The notes under the pieces: model-generated
The model's database searches: none
What the model saw: the letters and a program-made list of their open reading frames with translations, nothing else
What the model was told of the DNA's origin: nothing
Assembly (NCBI GenBank): GCA_032718475.1
Contig: JAUCBJ010000349.1
Span: forward strand, 1 to 54,245
DNA from: Nemertoderma westbladi
Lineage: Eukaryota > Xenacoelomorpha > Nemertodermatida > Nemertodermatidae
Length of the DNA stretch: 54,245 bases
Direction of reading: 5' to 3'
Shown here: one piece after another, positions 1-11,500 of the stretch
Position numbering within the stretch: the stretch's first letter is position 1
Layout: each line of letters opens with the position of its first letter
Position numbers and translations under genes: made by a program

Positions 1-1
1 T

Positions 2-484
2 AGAAACGTTAACCCTAATGATATAACCACATATCACCTGATCAATTTTATCCGTACGGACCCTGAGTATGGCGACATTTTCGTGAACTCGCATCCTGAA
101 CTCCAGGAAGTATCTCAGCGCCCATATGAATACCGAACCCGAGAACGCGAGCTGGAGAGAACCATTAAACCGAGAAAGTTCCTCACCACTCACGGTCCAC
201 CCACCGCTAGTGTCCAGACGATCCGTCAAGGACCCGTAGGAGCTGCTGTCTTGAGACGCGCTCTAAAGGCCGTTAGACCTCACTCCCCTGAGATTGATAT
301 TACTCAACCAGGTACTTCGACCGGCGGGTATACCGATCGTAACCCTGCACCCTCTGATGCAATTATATTGCACCCTTCGCCTAGGAGCTACAGCCCTCCT
401 CGTAAAGTGGCTCGCCCCAAAGAGAAAAGGACTCTTGTTAATCTTAAGAAACTGTGTAAACGCCGTCCGCGCAAGAAAGACTAA
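2..484 (+). CDS. Partial ORF of unknown function with basic, proline-rich C-terminus (3' end only)
   Basis: The frame is open from base 2 to a TAA at 482-484, so about 160 residues are visible and the start lies outside the window. I do not recognise the family. The first ~60 residues look globular (TTYHLINFIRTDPEYGDIF, then many charged residues). The middle has an Ala/Arg-rich stretch (GPVGAAVLRRALKAV). The rest is rich in Pro, Ser and Gly and ends in a strongly basic tail (CKRRPRKKD) that could act as a nuclear localisation or nucleic-acid-binding tail. The reading frame has no internal stop and its composition looks coding. It may be a terminal exon of a host gene or the end of a mobile-element or virus-derived ORF; the sequence does not decide. 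An ATTAAA at 610-615 is a possible polyadenylation signal. Confidence 0.5.
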   Translation, partial: RNVNPNDITTYHLINFIRTDPEYGDIFVNSHPELQEVSQRPYEYRTRERELERTIKPRKFLTTHGPPTASVQTIRQGPVGAAVLRRALKAVRPHSPEIDITQPGTSTGGYTDRNPAPSDAIILHPSPRSYSPPRKVARPKEKRTLVNLKKLCKRRPRKKD

Positions 485-1009
485 CTGTTTAGAGTATCTT
501 TATGTTTTAGAAACTGTGATTTTTATATTTTATAGACTGAAAATCCCATTTTCTGGGAGCGGTGTAAAAGCCTTTGCTGAATTGCCCCGTTATTTTTATT
601 ATCTTTTACATTAAAATACTCTGTAGTTGATTTAATAAGTGTAAGAGACCGTATTATTGCTGTATCGGTGTTTTTAGAGGATCTAAGACCTATTTCCTCC
701 GTATGTGTACTGTGAAAGGCATATTTTATGATTCTATGGCAATTCGTGACGCAAAAGGGTGATAGCTACTCTTGAACAGTAGTTACTATGACTACGGTTA
801 ACAGCTGACATTTATATGTGTTGATTTCCTTTGTTCTACGGCGTCTCTCAGTTCAGTCAGCCAATTAGAGCGTTTTTGTGGCTCCTTGTACAGAAAATTT
901 CCGAGAAATGACGCAATGCCTATGTGCAGTGTTTACATTCAGTCCTGAGCCAAAGAAAGAACGGCTTGGAAGTATTTTTGTGCTTTACTGTTTTTAGTCT
1001 TACACTAGT
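485..1009. other. Non-coding stretch, probable 3' UTR then intergenic
   Basis: No convincing ORF. ATTAAA at 610-615 is a candidate poly(A) signal for the upstream partial ORF. The remainder is unremarkable AT-rich sequence up to the start of the left inverted-repeat arm. Confidence 0.4.
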
Positions 1010-1799
1010 AGGTTTAATTATAAAGGGCATATATCCTTTAACTGCGGACCGGCATACATGCTGACTGATGATCATACATACTGACTGCTGAAACATTGCA
1101 AACTCATAACAATCAGTGTTCAGTTGTTGTTTTATACTGCTATTTACTGTCAGTTCTTCATAATATGGTTGATGAATTATTATATTTGGAATAACGATAA
1201 ATAACCCCGAAACCCAATATTCTTGATATACCGAAGGTAAGAGAGAAAGGTTACCAATAACGATTGTGACTTATGTTAAAGTGGTTTGAAGTGAATCTAA
1301 TGTTATTTGATAGACCCTACATGAGTCAGCCTGTGTTCCTTTTATATGTGACTAAAATCAGTGAAGATTGGCAGATTAGTGTGCAGTATTGTGCAGCATT
1401 GCGTATGAGCGAGTCTGTTAAAGAAGCAATTCCTAAAGAATGCGCCATATATGTGAATTATAATTAAGCCATATCGTTGTGAGTAGTTTAAGTCATAACT
1501 CTGTTTATATAGATAAAGCGCCACGTCCTAAAGGAACTGTTAATATTCCCGAAGGTAAATAATATTGTCAGAGATTATATAATACTGTCAGTCGAATAAT
1601 ACATTAGGCTTACATAGCAACAAAATTAAACCGTCGAACCCAATCTCCCGGGAATATCCAGCGGGTGAATGGTCGCGCACGGATTGGTTTCGACTAGTGT
1701 AGTGAATCAAATACGTGTCATAGGCTAAAAAGCGATTTAATATCTAGAAGACATCTTAATTTGGCGGGTTAAACTGCCAAAGGTCTGAAAGCGCGAACA
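1010..1799 (-). repeat. Left arm of a ~790-bp diverged inverted repeat (TE-like, possible solo LTR)
   Basis: Read on the minus strand, this stretch aligns end to end with 5560-6348 on the plus strand. Shared blocks include the head TGTTCGCGCTTT, GACCTTTGGCAGTTTAACCC, CGCGACCATTCACCCGCTGG, TTCCTTTAGGACGTGGCGCT, a TATATAAACAGAG block (TATA-like, 1504-1511) and a tail near TTATAATTAAA. By eye the identity is roughly 70-80% with small indels. The conserved TATA-like site and the TG start would suit an LTR, but no target-site duplication or terminal CA is evident. No ORF is conserved between the copies, so it is non-coding. It lies upstream of TRAPPC10 with its head pointing toward the gene. Confidence 0.75.
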
Positions 1800-1994
1800 C
1801 ACACTGCACTGCTGCACTACTGCTGCAGCACACGGCTGTACATACACTGTACTGCTGTATGCAGACATACCATACAACTGTACACTGTATCAAAGAGACT
1901 GCCTGTGCGTCAGTGCGTTGCCAATACTACAGCACAGCTGATCAATAACCAGTATTTTCATGTATTTGTAGGCCTAACTTCTCCTGTTCTCTGC
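1800..1994. other. CTG/CAGT-rich low-complexity stretch upstream of TRAPPC10
   Basis: Simple alternation of CACTG, CTGCTG and TGTACA words at about 1800-1890, followed by unremarkable sequence. No gene is seen. Confidence 0.4.
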
Positions 1995-2180
1995 TTGTTG
2001 CGCCATCGGCGCTACAGACAGACAGAAATGGAATGCCATAGAACGCAACAGAATGTACAAGCCAATGGAATTAGAGTGGAATGTATAAACCAATATTAGG
2101 TTGTTGCGCTGTTGCGCCAATGTTGTACATTGGTTATAGGGCTGTTGTGCTGTCAGGCTGTTGCTTGTTTTCCAGGAAGC
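1995..2180 (+). promoter_or_regulatory. Putative TRAPPC10 promoter module shared with the NAGK upstream region
   Basis: This stretch aligns with the minus strand of 52487-52305, upstream of NAGK, in the same order and orientation relative to the gene. Shared words include TTGTTGCGCCATC, a block at 2056-2083 (GTACAAGCCAATGGAATT then GAGTGGAATG), AACCAAT at 2088-2094, TTGTTGCGCT at 2101-2110, GTTATAG and TTTTCC. It holds two forward CCAAT boxes ~30 bp apart and a facing pair at 2117-2133 (CCAATGT, 3-nt loop, ACATTGG). CCAAT is the core site of NF-Y. It ends ~270 bp before the TRAPPC10 ATG. A promoter role is inferred from position and sharing; a common transposon relic is the alternative. Confidence 0.6.
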
Positions 2181-2280
2181 CCTAAAAACCCCATACAAAA
2201 CTAAACTATACTAAAACTACAGGACTACAGAACTAAGTCAGCAAGTAGTGCTGAAGTGAAGTTGTTCTTAACAGCTTAAT

Positions 2281-2367
2281 CCCGTACCGCAGTACGGGTC
2301 TAGAGACCCTCTACCTGTCCTGCTGTCTACAGGACAGCCTGACCCCTGACAGCCCTACTGCAGTAGG
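2281..2367. other. Cluster of four perfect hairpins in the TRAPPC10 leader/promoter
   Basis: Consecutive inverted repeats: 2281-2298 (CCCGTAC, loop CGCA, GTACGGG), 2296-2309 (GGGTC, loop TAGA, GACCC), 2315-2337 (CTGTCCTG, 7-nt loop, CAGGACAG) and 2354-2367 (CCTACTGCAGTAGG, a perfect 14-bp palindrome). They lie 80-165 bp before the ATG and may be in the 5' UTR. They are not present in the corresponding NAGK region. Confidence 0.6.
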
Positions 2368-2438
2368 CCCTACTAACTGCTACAGTGCTACTGCCAGACC
2401 TGCAGACTACTGTACTGATCCAGACTGCCAGAGATTAA

Positions 2439-2447
2439 ATGGACTGA
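2439..2447 (+). promoter_or_regulatory. Two-codon upstream ORF whose stop overlaps the TRAPPC10 start
   Basis: ATG GAC TGA at 2439-2447 overlaps the main ATG at 2447-2449 by one base (TGATG). The -3 base of the upstream ATG is T (weak context). If transcribed, ribosomes would stop exactly at the main start, an arrangement compatible with reinitiation or leaky scanning. Confidence 0.4.
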
Positions 2448-2523
2448 TGGATTACAAGCCGCGAATTACATATTACGGTGATCAGGGATTATTTCATTCT
2501 CTTCAAACGTCACTCTACCACCG
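2447..2523 (+). CDS. TRAPPC10: TRAPPC10 coding exon 1
   Basis: Encodes residues 1-25 plus two bases of Arg26 (starts MDYKPRITYYGDQG). The GDQGLF block matches the conserved GDQ-x-LF near the N-terminus of TRAPPC10. The donor is CG|GTAAGT at 2523/2524. The ATG at 2447 has C at -3 and G at +4. No further in-frame ATG is needed, since the conserved block begins at residue 12. Confidence 0.85.
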
Positions 2524-5500
2524 GTAAGTCAAAGATGTCAGGTCAATACAGCAATACCCCAATACCTACCGTTCATAGGCTTACATTTTGCTACGCTACA
2601 GTCTGACAGTCCGCTTCGCGGACCTCCGCTGACTCCACTCCATTCCAGCCAGCCAGCCCTCTGGCAGGATTGCATTTATCGGGATGTCGGGCATGATTCC
2701 CCATAGGCTGATAGGCCTACCTCCCGACTTTTAATATGTGATTGCTGGATTATTTTAATTGTAAACCGAAATCTATTGTAAATAAAAATAATTGTGTCTA
2801 ATTTCGAATTTGTTTATGTAATTTGCACAGTGCGAGTGCAGCAGTCAGGCAGTGCCCGTACTATACAGTACAGCCGTATATTCTTATATTACTGTATTAC
2901 AGTATTAATCGTTGTGTTTATAAATCTATATAGGCCTATATGTATTATATTTTACTTCGTTTCTCAAATAAATAATTCCAAATTAATTGTTGTTTTAAAC
3001 TTTGTTTACCCTTTACCCTAGTCTGTCTACGAAGGAATGCGAATGGCTGCGATCGAACGGTCAGCCCTCCCGTAACCTATTCCTAGACGTTGACTTCCTT
3101 CCGTTCACTCCAGATCTCCTCCGCTCCGGGGGACTTCCGACTACTGACGTCATCCGCCACCCATTCCTCAACATCTTCCTCACTGACGTATCCGAACTAG
3201 AGACTTACAGACTCGGTACCAAAGAAAACATAACCGCGTGGCTCAACTCACTGAGAGCCCGAGACTCTCCCGATTGGCTAATCATCCACGTTATAGATTC
3301 ACGGAGAAAACAAATCAAATCCTCTACGATCCTCCCTAAAACCTCCACGTACGACAAGATCCGCGCGGATTTCGGTAGCCCCAAGGGACAGGACCGGTGC
3401 GTGAGTCTGTACGAACCATTCAAGGACGGTTCAAGAACCGCCGACTCTTGGTCCTTCGCGGTTAAACGAATCAACTCGTTGTTGGTGGATTCGTTAACTC
3501 GAGTTGTTTGGAATCTCGAGGAATCGATTCGCTGCGAACGCGACCGATGGAACTCCTCAGGATGGGACTTTATAAACTTCTTCCTCCTCCAGGAGGAGTT
3601 GTCGTTCCTCTACGAGATGCTGGGTTTATACGAAGAGGCGCTGGACCAGTACGACCAGTTGGACGCTCTCTTCTCTCAGCACGTAATAAACAGCGACCAA
3701 GGCGACCCGGCCCCGTGGTTGTCTATGTTTAACAGTTCGGTAAACTCCTGGGACGGCATCTCCCTGTCCAAGTCCGCGCTCTGGGACCAGAGGCAACTCA
3801 TTATCTCTCACAAATCTTCCTTACTCGATCTACGTAGCTATTTGTTCGGCCAACAAGCTACTTTATTGTTCTTCCTTAAGGTAAATATTACCGGGTTAAC
3901 TTCGAATTGTGTAAATATTGAAACCAAAAACCACAAGCTAACTATATTGGCTAGGGATGTGAGTTTCTGGAATATGTTTTTTTCATAGCAATTTCCGGGA
4001 TAGTATACTTCATCCGTAGTTACGACCACAATAGATCCAAGACAACGAACCACATCAACACACCTAAGCAGGAATCACTCGTTTCCAATGTTTGCTGCTC
4101 TACATGTGTTTTCCTATGTCCGTAATGCAATAGAGTTCCAAAAAGCTGCTGGTATTTCCCGTTCTTTAGAATGTACTACTTCATTGTCTTTCTGAAATTC
4201 CGGCGTGGCAGTGAGGTTGAGTTGTCTGGCAATGTCTCGAATTTAGGTCTTCTCCTCACAAATAGCTAGAATCAGTCTGTTTTGAGTGCATTTGTGGACT
4301 CCAATGACCTTCTTTAGGGAGCTGGACAGGTGGGGCCAGTTCTCTTGCAGTCCGTATGTTATAATTGGCTGTACCTTTAGACGAAATAACGCCACTGCGG
4401 TTCTTAAGGAAAGCATCTGTGGTTTTTTTATACAATGAGCAGTCCTCCGCGGCGAAATTTCATTATAGCCGTTTTATCAAGGTTTACTTCCAGGCCGCCG
4501 TAGCATCCAACCCTGGTTGAATAACTTATCTAGAGTCACTGTAGAATCGCACGTCGTCAGCAAACAGTAAAATAATTATTTCTCCAATATAGCGAGCAAA
4601 TCGTTTGATGTAATCCACTAAACAAGAAGGGGTTCAGTGTGTCTCCTTGGAGCAACGCTCTCGATTGCTCATTAATTCTAGAATTTCTTAGGCCATCATT
4701 GATTTGAATGTAATTTGTCAATGTATAACTTGTATCTTGTGATTCCAGTTAATGCATTTTAGTCATTTGGAGTTGGTCGTGAACCTATATAATTGTATGT
4801 CGGTCTGTCTGTCCGGTTGTCTGTCTGCCATTTAATAATATTGAGGTGACAACTATTATAAATTAATTGTTATATCCAATATTTTGAATAAATAAATATT
4901 ACTTAATGTAATTTAACACTTTATATATTAATATTATATTATCTTACTGTATTACAACTTAGCATTGTGTTACAGAGACCGTGGCAGGTTGCAGACAGGG
5001 CCATACCCTTTATACTCTCGTGCGTTAAGGAAGTCTCTATCCTGGAGGTTTCGCTTCCCCGTGGAGCTGTATCCTGTTGGGGTTTCCTCACGTGTCTGGA
5101 ACTCTTGCAACTATGTGAGAGGTAAGTTGAGAAACAACGTTACCAAGTTACCAAGGTACAAAGTTACCAAATATAATTACACATTATTATGGCACATTTA
5201 ATATTAAACCTCAACTACATTTGTATCCCCTAGAATTAATTATTTCACGTAAAAAGTTTATTTATTTACTATAAAAATAGCGTAAATGCTATTTTTAAGG
5301 AGATTAAATTAATTTTATTTATTTGTATGGAATTTATTTCGCCGCACCAAATCGCCAGAGCGACATATTTTCTAACTTTACATCGCAGTGCTTCATTATT
5401 TCTCAGTATGTCTCTACGCCATACATTTTACTATGTATATCCATCCAGTGTGTCACCGCGACATTATTAGGTTGTTCTAGAATATGGATATATAAGCGAT

Positions 5501-8500
5501 ATGGACAACTTAATCCCACTAATTTAATAAAATTATTATAAATCATATATATTGTACAGTGTTCGCGCTTTTAAGACCTTTGGCAGTTTAACCCGCCAAA
5601 TCTATACGTCTTCTAGGTTATAAATCTACTTTAGCCTGGGACAAGTATTGAACACCTATAATAATTCTAACATTAGCCGAAGCCAGTCTGTGCGCGACCA
5701 TTCACCCGCTGGATATACCCGGGAGACTGGATTCGGATGCTTTAATTTGATTGCGGTGCAGGCCTACCGTACTATTCGATTGATCGTTAATATATAATCT
5801 CTGACGAATATTATTCACTTTCGGGAAATATTAGCAGTTCCTTTAGGACGTGGCGCTCTATCTATATAAACAGAGCTATGGCTTACACTAAACACAACGA
5901 ATGGATTATAAGTTACACATAAGACGCATTCTTTAGGAGATGCTTTGTTACGCGGACAAGCACATCAGACTATTGCACACCGCTGCACACTGAATTGCCG
6001 ATAGTCACTGATTTTAATCATATATAAAGAGAATAGCAACCGGCATTTGTAGGGCCTATAAAATAGCATTCAATTCACTACACACTACAAACCACGATAA
6101 TATAAGCCGCAATTGCTATATGTAGCCGGTCTCTCTAACCTTAGTGTATCAAGAAGATCGGGGTTTCTGATCGTTTATAGTTATTCTCCAAATAACAATA
6201 TGCAAACGAATGATACATTTAATAACAAACAGCAAATAGCAGTAAATAATGTGCAATACAGCAGCAGGTACCGTACCGGTCCTCACGCTGTCCAGTGCTG
6301 GTCATGTACCGTAGTACCGGTAACAGTTATGTGATCTTATAATTAAAGACGTTCTAATGTTGGAATAATTCAGAATAATTCCATGGCCGATGTTCATGGC
6401 ATCAGGAAAACCAACACTCTGAACCCTGTGAGCTGCTGCAGGTAGATTTCAACACAGAAAGGAAAAGCTCTCATTGGCAGAGTTCCATATTCCACAGGTT
6501 CCAAATCGTCTAAAATGCCAAACCACCCTAGCCTTTGCAGCCAATTACATTGATTTAGCCAACATAAGGCTGAATCGCTCTGCTTGGTTGACCTTGCTCT
6601 GGTTGGTTGATCGAACCCAACAAAGAGGCCGTCGCTAGGCAAATCAGCCAATCAGCCGGTAGCTTTCATCCTTTGAGTTAGGGAGTTTTTCTTTAGAGTA
6701 TTTGAGCGCATTAAGGGAAACTGGATTGCGAAGCAAAAGGGCCAGTTATATCCCGCAAAAGCTTTTACATACAGGATAACACAATATTAAAGTAACGAAC
6801 AAACAATTAAAAGCAATTAAAAATCGCACCACCAAGGAATAGCAAGAATGCCACCACCAAATCAATAATTATCTGGTAAGTCAGACCCACGCAGACCAGC
6901 TCCGTCCCCGAACCCGAGACACCTCCAGGACCGCCGACCCCCACCCCCTTGTTCTATTATTCCCCTCGCTGTCGCTCGGGAAACAACATCACTCGTGCCG
7001 TAACGCTATGACGTAGTTTTTTCACGCTATTTTTATGGAGAATAAATAATTTTTTTACCTAAAATAACAAATTTTAGGGGAAAGAATGTAGTGAGTTTTA
7101 ATCTAAGTGTATGCCATATAATATTACTTACTACTACGTAGAGCGAACTACGTGTACAATTAATTAATATTCTAGAATTGAGTAAAAAAAACATTAGAAT
7201 TACAGCGATTTACGTCTCAGCAATTTTTGGTGAAATTTCTAGCGGATTTCAGTTGGGAATCTGCAGATTAAGGCGGTTATTAAGCTTGTCGCCGTAGCTG
7301 TCATAATATTCTTATTCACCGGCCATCAAACTATTTAATATCAAGATAAAACCTATTGTCACCTATGGTCTACAAATTATTTGGCCTTTTCTCAGTGAAT
7401 ACAACTTCCATCTCATAATAAAATTGAAACAAGTTATTTAAAGTGCGTCCTGGGTCTCCATTTTCCATGACCATATTTGTATTACTATAGCTAGTTTTTG
7501 CTACTTTTTTTTAAAACTATTCTATTTCATGTTAGCTATAGGTAAAAAAATTATGTTCTAGAACAAATATTTTTTGTTCTATATAATATTTTTATATAAA
7601 AAATAATTCCAGGTAATTCCAGTGTCATAAATAGTTTATTTATCTATAAACATTAAAAAAATAATACATATTAAGAGGCTAGCTAGTGATTTTCCAAATT
7701 AGCTATTATTAAAATAAAAATGTTTTTTCAAAATGATATACTTTTCTTTTATACTATTCTTTGGAAATCTCAATAATATTTGGATCTTTAGAGCACTTCC
7801 CTTTTTGTTTTCATGACGTGGCATTTTATTTAATGAAAACAGTTAAAGTGAACCTACTACTGTAAATATTAAAAAACATTCTAGAATAATATTTTGAAGT
7901 ATTTAAAGGCAACAGATTAACATTTTAAGGTAATTATTAGGAATTATAAATTTTTAAAAAAATGTTCTAGAACAAAAAGATTTGTTCTAGAACATTTTTT
8001 TTTTTGAAAACTATAGCTAATATGACATAGAACTTAAAAAAATAAAGTAGCAAAAACTAGCTGCTACAAAAATATCCCGGTCATGGGTACACATACTGTA
8101 GTAGTGCCTAAAAATACAAGAAACAGACTCGTGAACGCGATGTCAGGGCTCAGGGGAGAAGAACGATATCGACATCCAACAACAAATTAATTTACCCGTA
8201 ACGGCCAAATTAATAAGTTAGAATGAAACGGTAAATTTCAAAATTGCAGAAAATTACAGTAACTGGGCCGCCACCTCTCCCGATTAATCTACATTCTACT
8301 TCCGAACACTCGCAACCTCAGCAACTGGGCCACCAGCTCCCCCGATTAATCTACATTCTACTTCCGAACACTCGCAACCTCAGCAACTGGGCCACCAGCT
8401 CTCCCGATTAATCTACATTCTACTTCCGAACACTCGCAACCTCAGCAACTGGGCCACCAGCTCTCCCGATTAATCTACATTCTACTTCCGAACACTCGCA

Positions 8501-11500
8501 ACCTCAGCAACTGGGCCACCAGCTCTCCCGATTAATCTACATTCTACTTCCGAACACTCGCAACCTCAGCAACTGGGCCACCAGCTCTCCCGATTAATCT
8601 ACATTCTACTTCCGAACACTCGCAACCTCAGCAACTGGGCCACCAGCTCCCCCGATTAATCTACATTCTACTTCCGAACACTCGCAACCTCAGCAACTGG
8701 GCCACCAGCTCTCCCGATTAATCTACATTCTACTTCCGAACACTCGCAACCTCAGCAACTGGGCCACCAGCTCTCCCCATTAATCTACATTCTACTTCCG
8801 AACACTCGCAACCTCAGCAACTGGGCCACCAGCTCCCCCGATTAATCTACATTCTACTTCCGAACACTCGCAACCTCAGCAACTGGGCCACCAGCTCTCC
8901 CGATTAATATACATTCTACTTCCGAACACTCGCAACCTCAGCAACTGGGCCACCACCTCTCCCGATTAATCTACATTCTACTTCCGAACACTCGCAACCT
9001 CAGCAACTGGGCCACCAGCTCTCCCGATTAATCTACATTCTACTTCCGAACACTCGCAACCTCAGCAACTGGGCCACCAGCTCCCCCGATTAATCTACAT
9101 TCTACTTCCGAACACTCGCAACCTCAGCAACTGGGCCACCAGCTCTCCCGATTAATCTACATTCTACTTCCGAACACTCGCAACCTCAGCAACTGGGCCA
9201 CCAGCTCTCCCGATTAATCTACATTCTACTTCCGAACACTCGCAACCTCAGCAACTGGGCCACCAGCTCTCCCGATTAATCTACATTCTACTTCCGAACA
9301 CTCGCAACCTCAGCAACTGGGCCACCAGCTCTCCCGATTAATCTACATTCTACTTCCGAACACTCGCAACCTCAGCAACTGGGCCACCACCTCTCCCGAT
9401 TAATCTACATTCTACTTCCGAACACTCGCAACCTCAGCAACTGGGCCACCACCTCTCCCGATTAATCTACATTCTACTTCCGAACACTCGCAACCTCAGC
9501 AACTGGGCCACCAGCTCTCCCGATTAATCTACATTCTACTTCCGAACACTCGCAACCTCAGCAACTGGGCCACCAGCTCTCCCGATTAATCTACATTCTA
9601 CTTCCGAACACTCGCAACCTCAGCAACTGGGCCACCAGCTCTCCCGATTAATCTACATTCTACTTCCGAACACTCGCAACCTCAGCAACTGGGCCACCAG
9701 CTCTCCCGATTAATCTACATTCTACTTCCGAACACTCGCAACCTCAGCAACTGGGCCACCAGCTCTCCCGATTAATCTACATTCTACTTCCGAACACTCG
9801 CAACCTCAGCAACTGGGCCACCAGCTCTCCCGATTAATCTACATTCTACTTCCGAACACTCGCAACCTCAGCAACTGGGCCACCACCTCTCCCGATTAAT
9901 CTACATTCTACTTCCGAACACTCGCAACCTCAGCAACTGGGCCACCAGCTCCCCCGATTAATCTACATTCTACTTCCGAACACTCGCAACCTCAGCAACT
10001 GGGCCACCAGCTCTCCCGATTAATCTACATTCTACTTCCGAACACTCGCAACCTCAGCAACTGGGCCACCAGCTCCCCCGATTAATCTACATTCTACTTC
10101 CGAACACTCGCAACCTCAGCAACTGGGCCACCAGCTCTCCCGATTAATCTACATTCTACTTCCGAACACTTGCAACCTCAGCAACTGGGCCACCACCTCT
10201 CCCGATTAATCTACATTCTACTTCCGAACACTCGCAACCTCAGCAACTGGGCCGCCAGCTCTCCCGATTAATCTACATTCTACTTCCGAACACTTGCAAC
10301 CTCAGCAACTGGGCCACCACCTCTCCCGATTAATCTACATTCTACTTCCGAACACTCACAACCTCAGCAACTGGGCCACCAGCTCTCCCGATTAATCTAC
10401 ATTCTACTTCCGAACACTCGCAACCTCAGCAACTGGGCCACCACCTCTCCCGATTAATCTACATTCTACTTCCGAACACTCGCAACCTCAGCAACTGGGC
10501 CACCACCTCTCCCGATTAATCTACATTCTACTTCCGAACACTCGCAACCTCAGCAACTGGGCCCCCAGCTCTCCCGATTAATCTACGTTCTACTTCGGCC
10601 TCCTTTTATACAAACATTTTATTAGATTTTATTTCATCAATTTAAATTTTTAATTATTTATTTTATTAAGTGCCAGTTCCATGGCTTTATTCAATAAATA
10701 TAATTTGTTATTATAAATTTTAAAGTTTTAGAAATATTTCTAGACTAGTTTAAAAAATTTAGAAATCACTATTTTCATTTATAAATTTCACTAACATATT
10801 TAAAAAAAGACGCTGCATCAATGGCTTTCCATCCCCCTTTAGGTACAACGACATGTCTGAGGAACTGAACTACATGCGATACACGGCGAATCTGTGGGCT
10901 TACGCGAGGGAGCAGCTGGAGCGGTTGGGGGATCTATGTCATCTGATGCCCGATATGTTACCGGGGTCCGAGCAACTCAACATCGTGGTAGATCTACTGG
11001 GGGGGATGGGGCGGCGGGCTGCGGACATTGGGAACCTCACCACAACCGACGTACGCCCCCCACCGGTGTCACATGGAACCGACTCCCCACAGACCCGTCT
11101 ACGCGAGGCGCTCAGCTCGCAGACTTCCTTCGCACGCCACTATTTGGAGGTGTCGGAACTAACTATCGGGACCTTCAAACACATCGGACGACGTCGCACG
11201 GCGAGACGCATTGCGGAACGCCTCGCCGAGTTCCATCGTCGCCATGGCAACTACCGCAGGGCGGAGTCGTTGCTAAGCGACGGGTTGCGACTGTACGCGA
11301 GTGGTGGATGGCCTGGGTTGGAGTCGGACACCCGCTGGCTGCTGTCCGAGTTGCATCGGATGTCCGGGAATACCGTCCGTCGGTTCCACCAACTCGCGGG
11401 GGTCGCCGCCTGCGCCTCTAGCGGACGGCGACTGCATTGCTGTCGCGAGATGCTGGCCCTCGCGCCGCAGCTCCTCCCAACGGTCGTCTACCCGCTGCGG

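Larger units (their letters stand above)
5122..10842 (+). other. TRAPPC10 intron 3 (5.7 kb, repeat-filled)
   Basis: Phase 2, donor GTAAGT, acceptor CCCCCTTTAG ending at 10842. It contains the right inverted-repeat arm (5560-6348), a MITE-like element (7465-8086) and the 62-bp minisatellite (8257-10598). The segments 5131-5559, 6349-7464, 8087-8256 and 10599-10842 are AT-rich and hold nothing I recognise, except a C-rich stretch near 6890-6950. Confidence 0.85.

Noticed and set aside
1273-1524. Short ORFs on both strands within the left inverted-repeat arm
   Set aside because: The frame is not kept in the right arm copy, so coding is unlikely.
2794-3021. 75-codon ORF running into TRAPPC10 exon 2
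   Set aside because: It is in intron 1, in a different frame from the exon, and ends at the acceptor by chance.
3002-3021. Apparent upstream extension of TRAPPC10 exon 2 (LFTLYPS), which resembles the vertebrate N-terminus
   Set aside because: A TAA at 2996-2998 and the only AG at 3020-3021 preceded by a pyrimidine tract fix the acceptor. The true equivalent (GDQGLFHSLQTSLY) is in exon 1.
6394-6651. 85-codon minus-strand ORF in TRAPPC10 intron 3
   Set aside because: No recognisable domain, no conserved neighbour, and a length near the chance expectation. It may be part of an unknown repeat, but that is not supportable.
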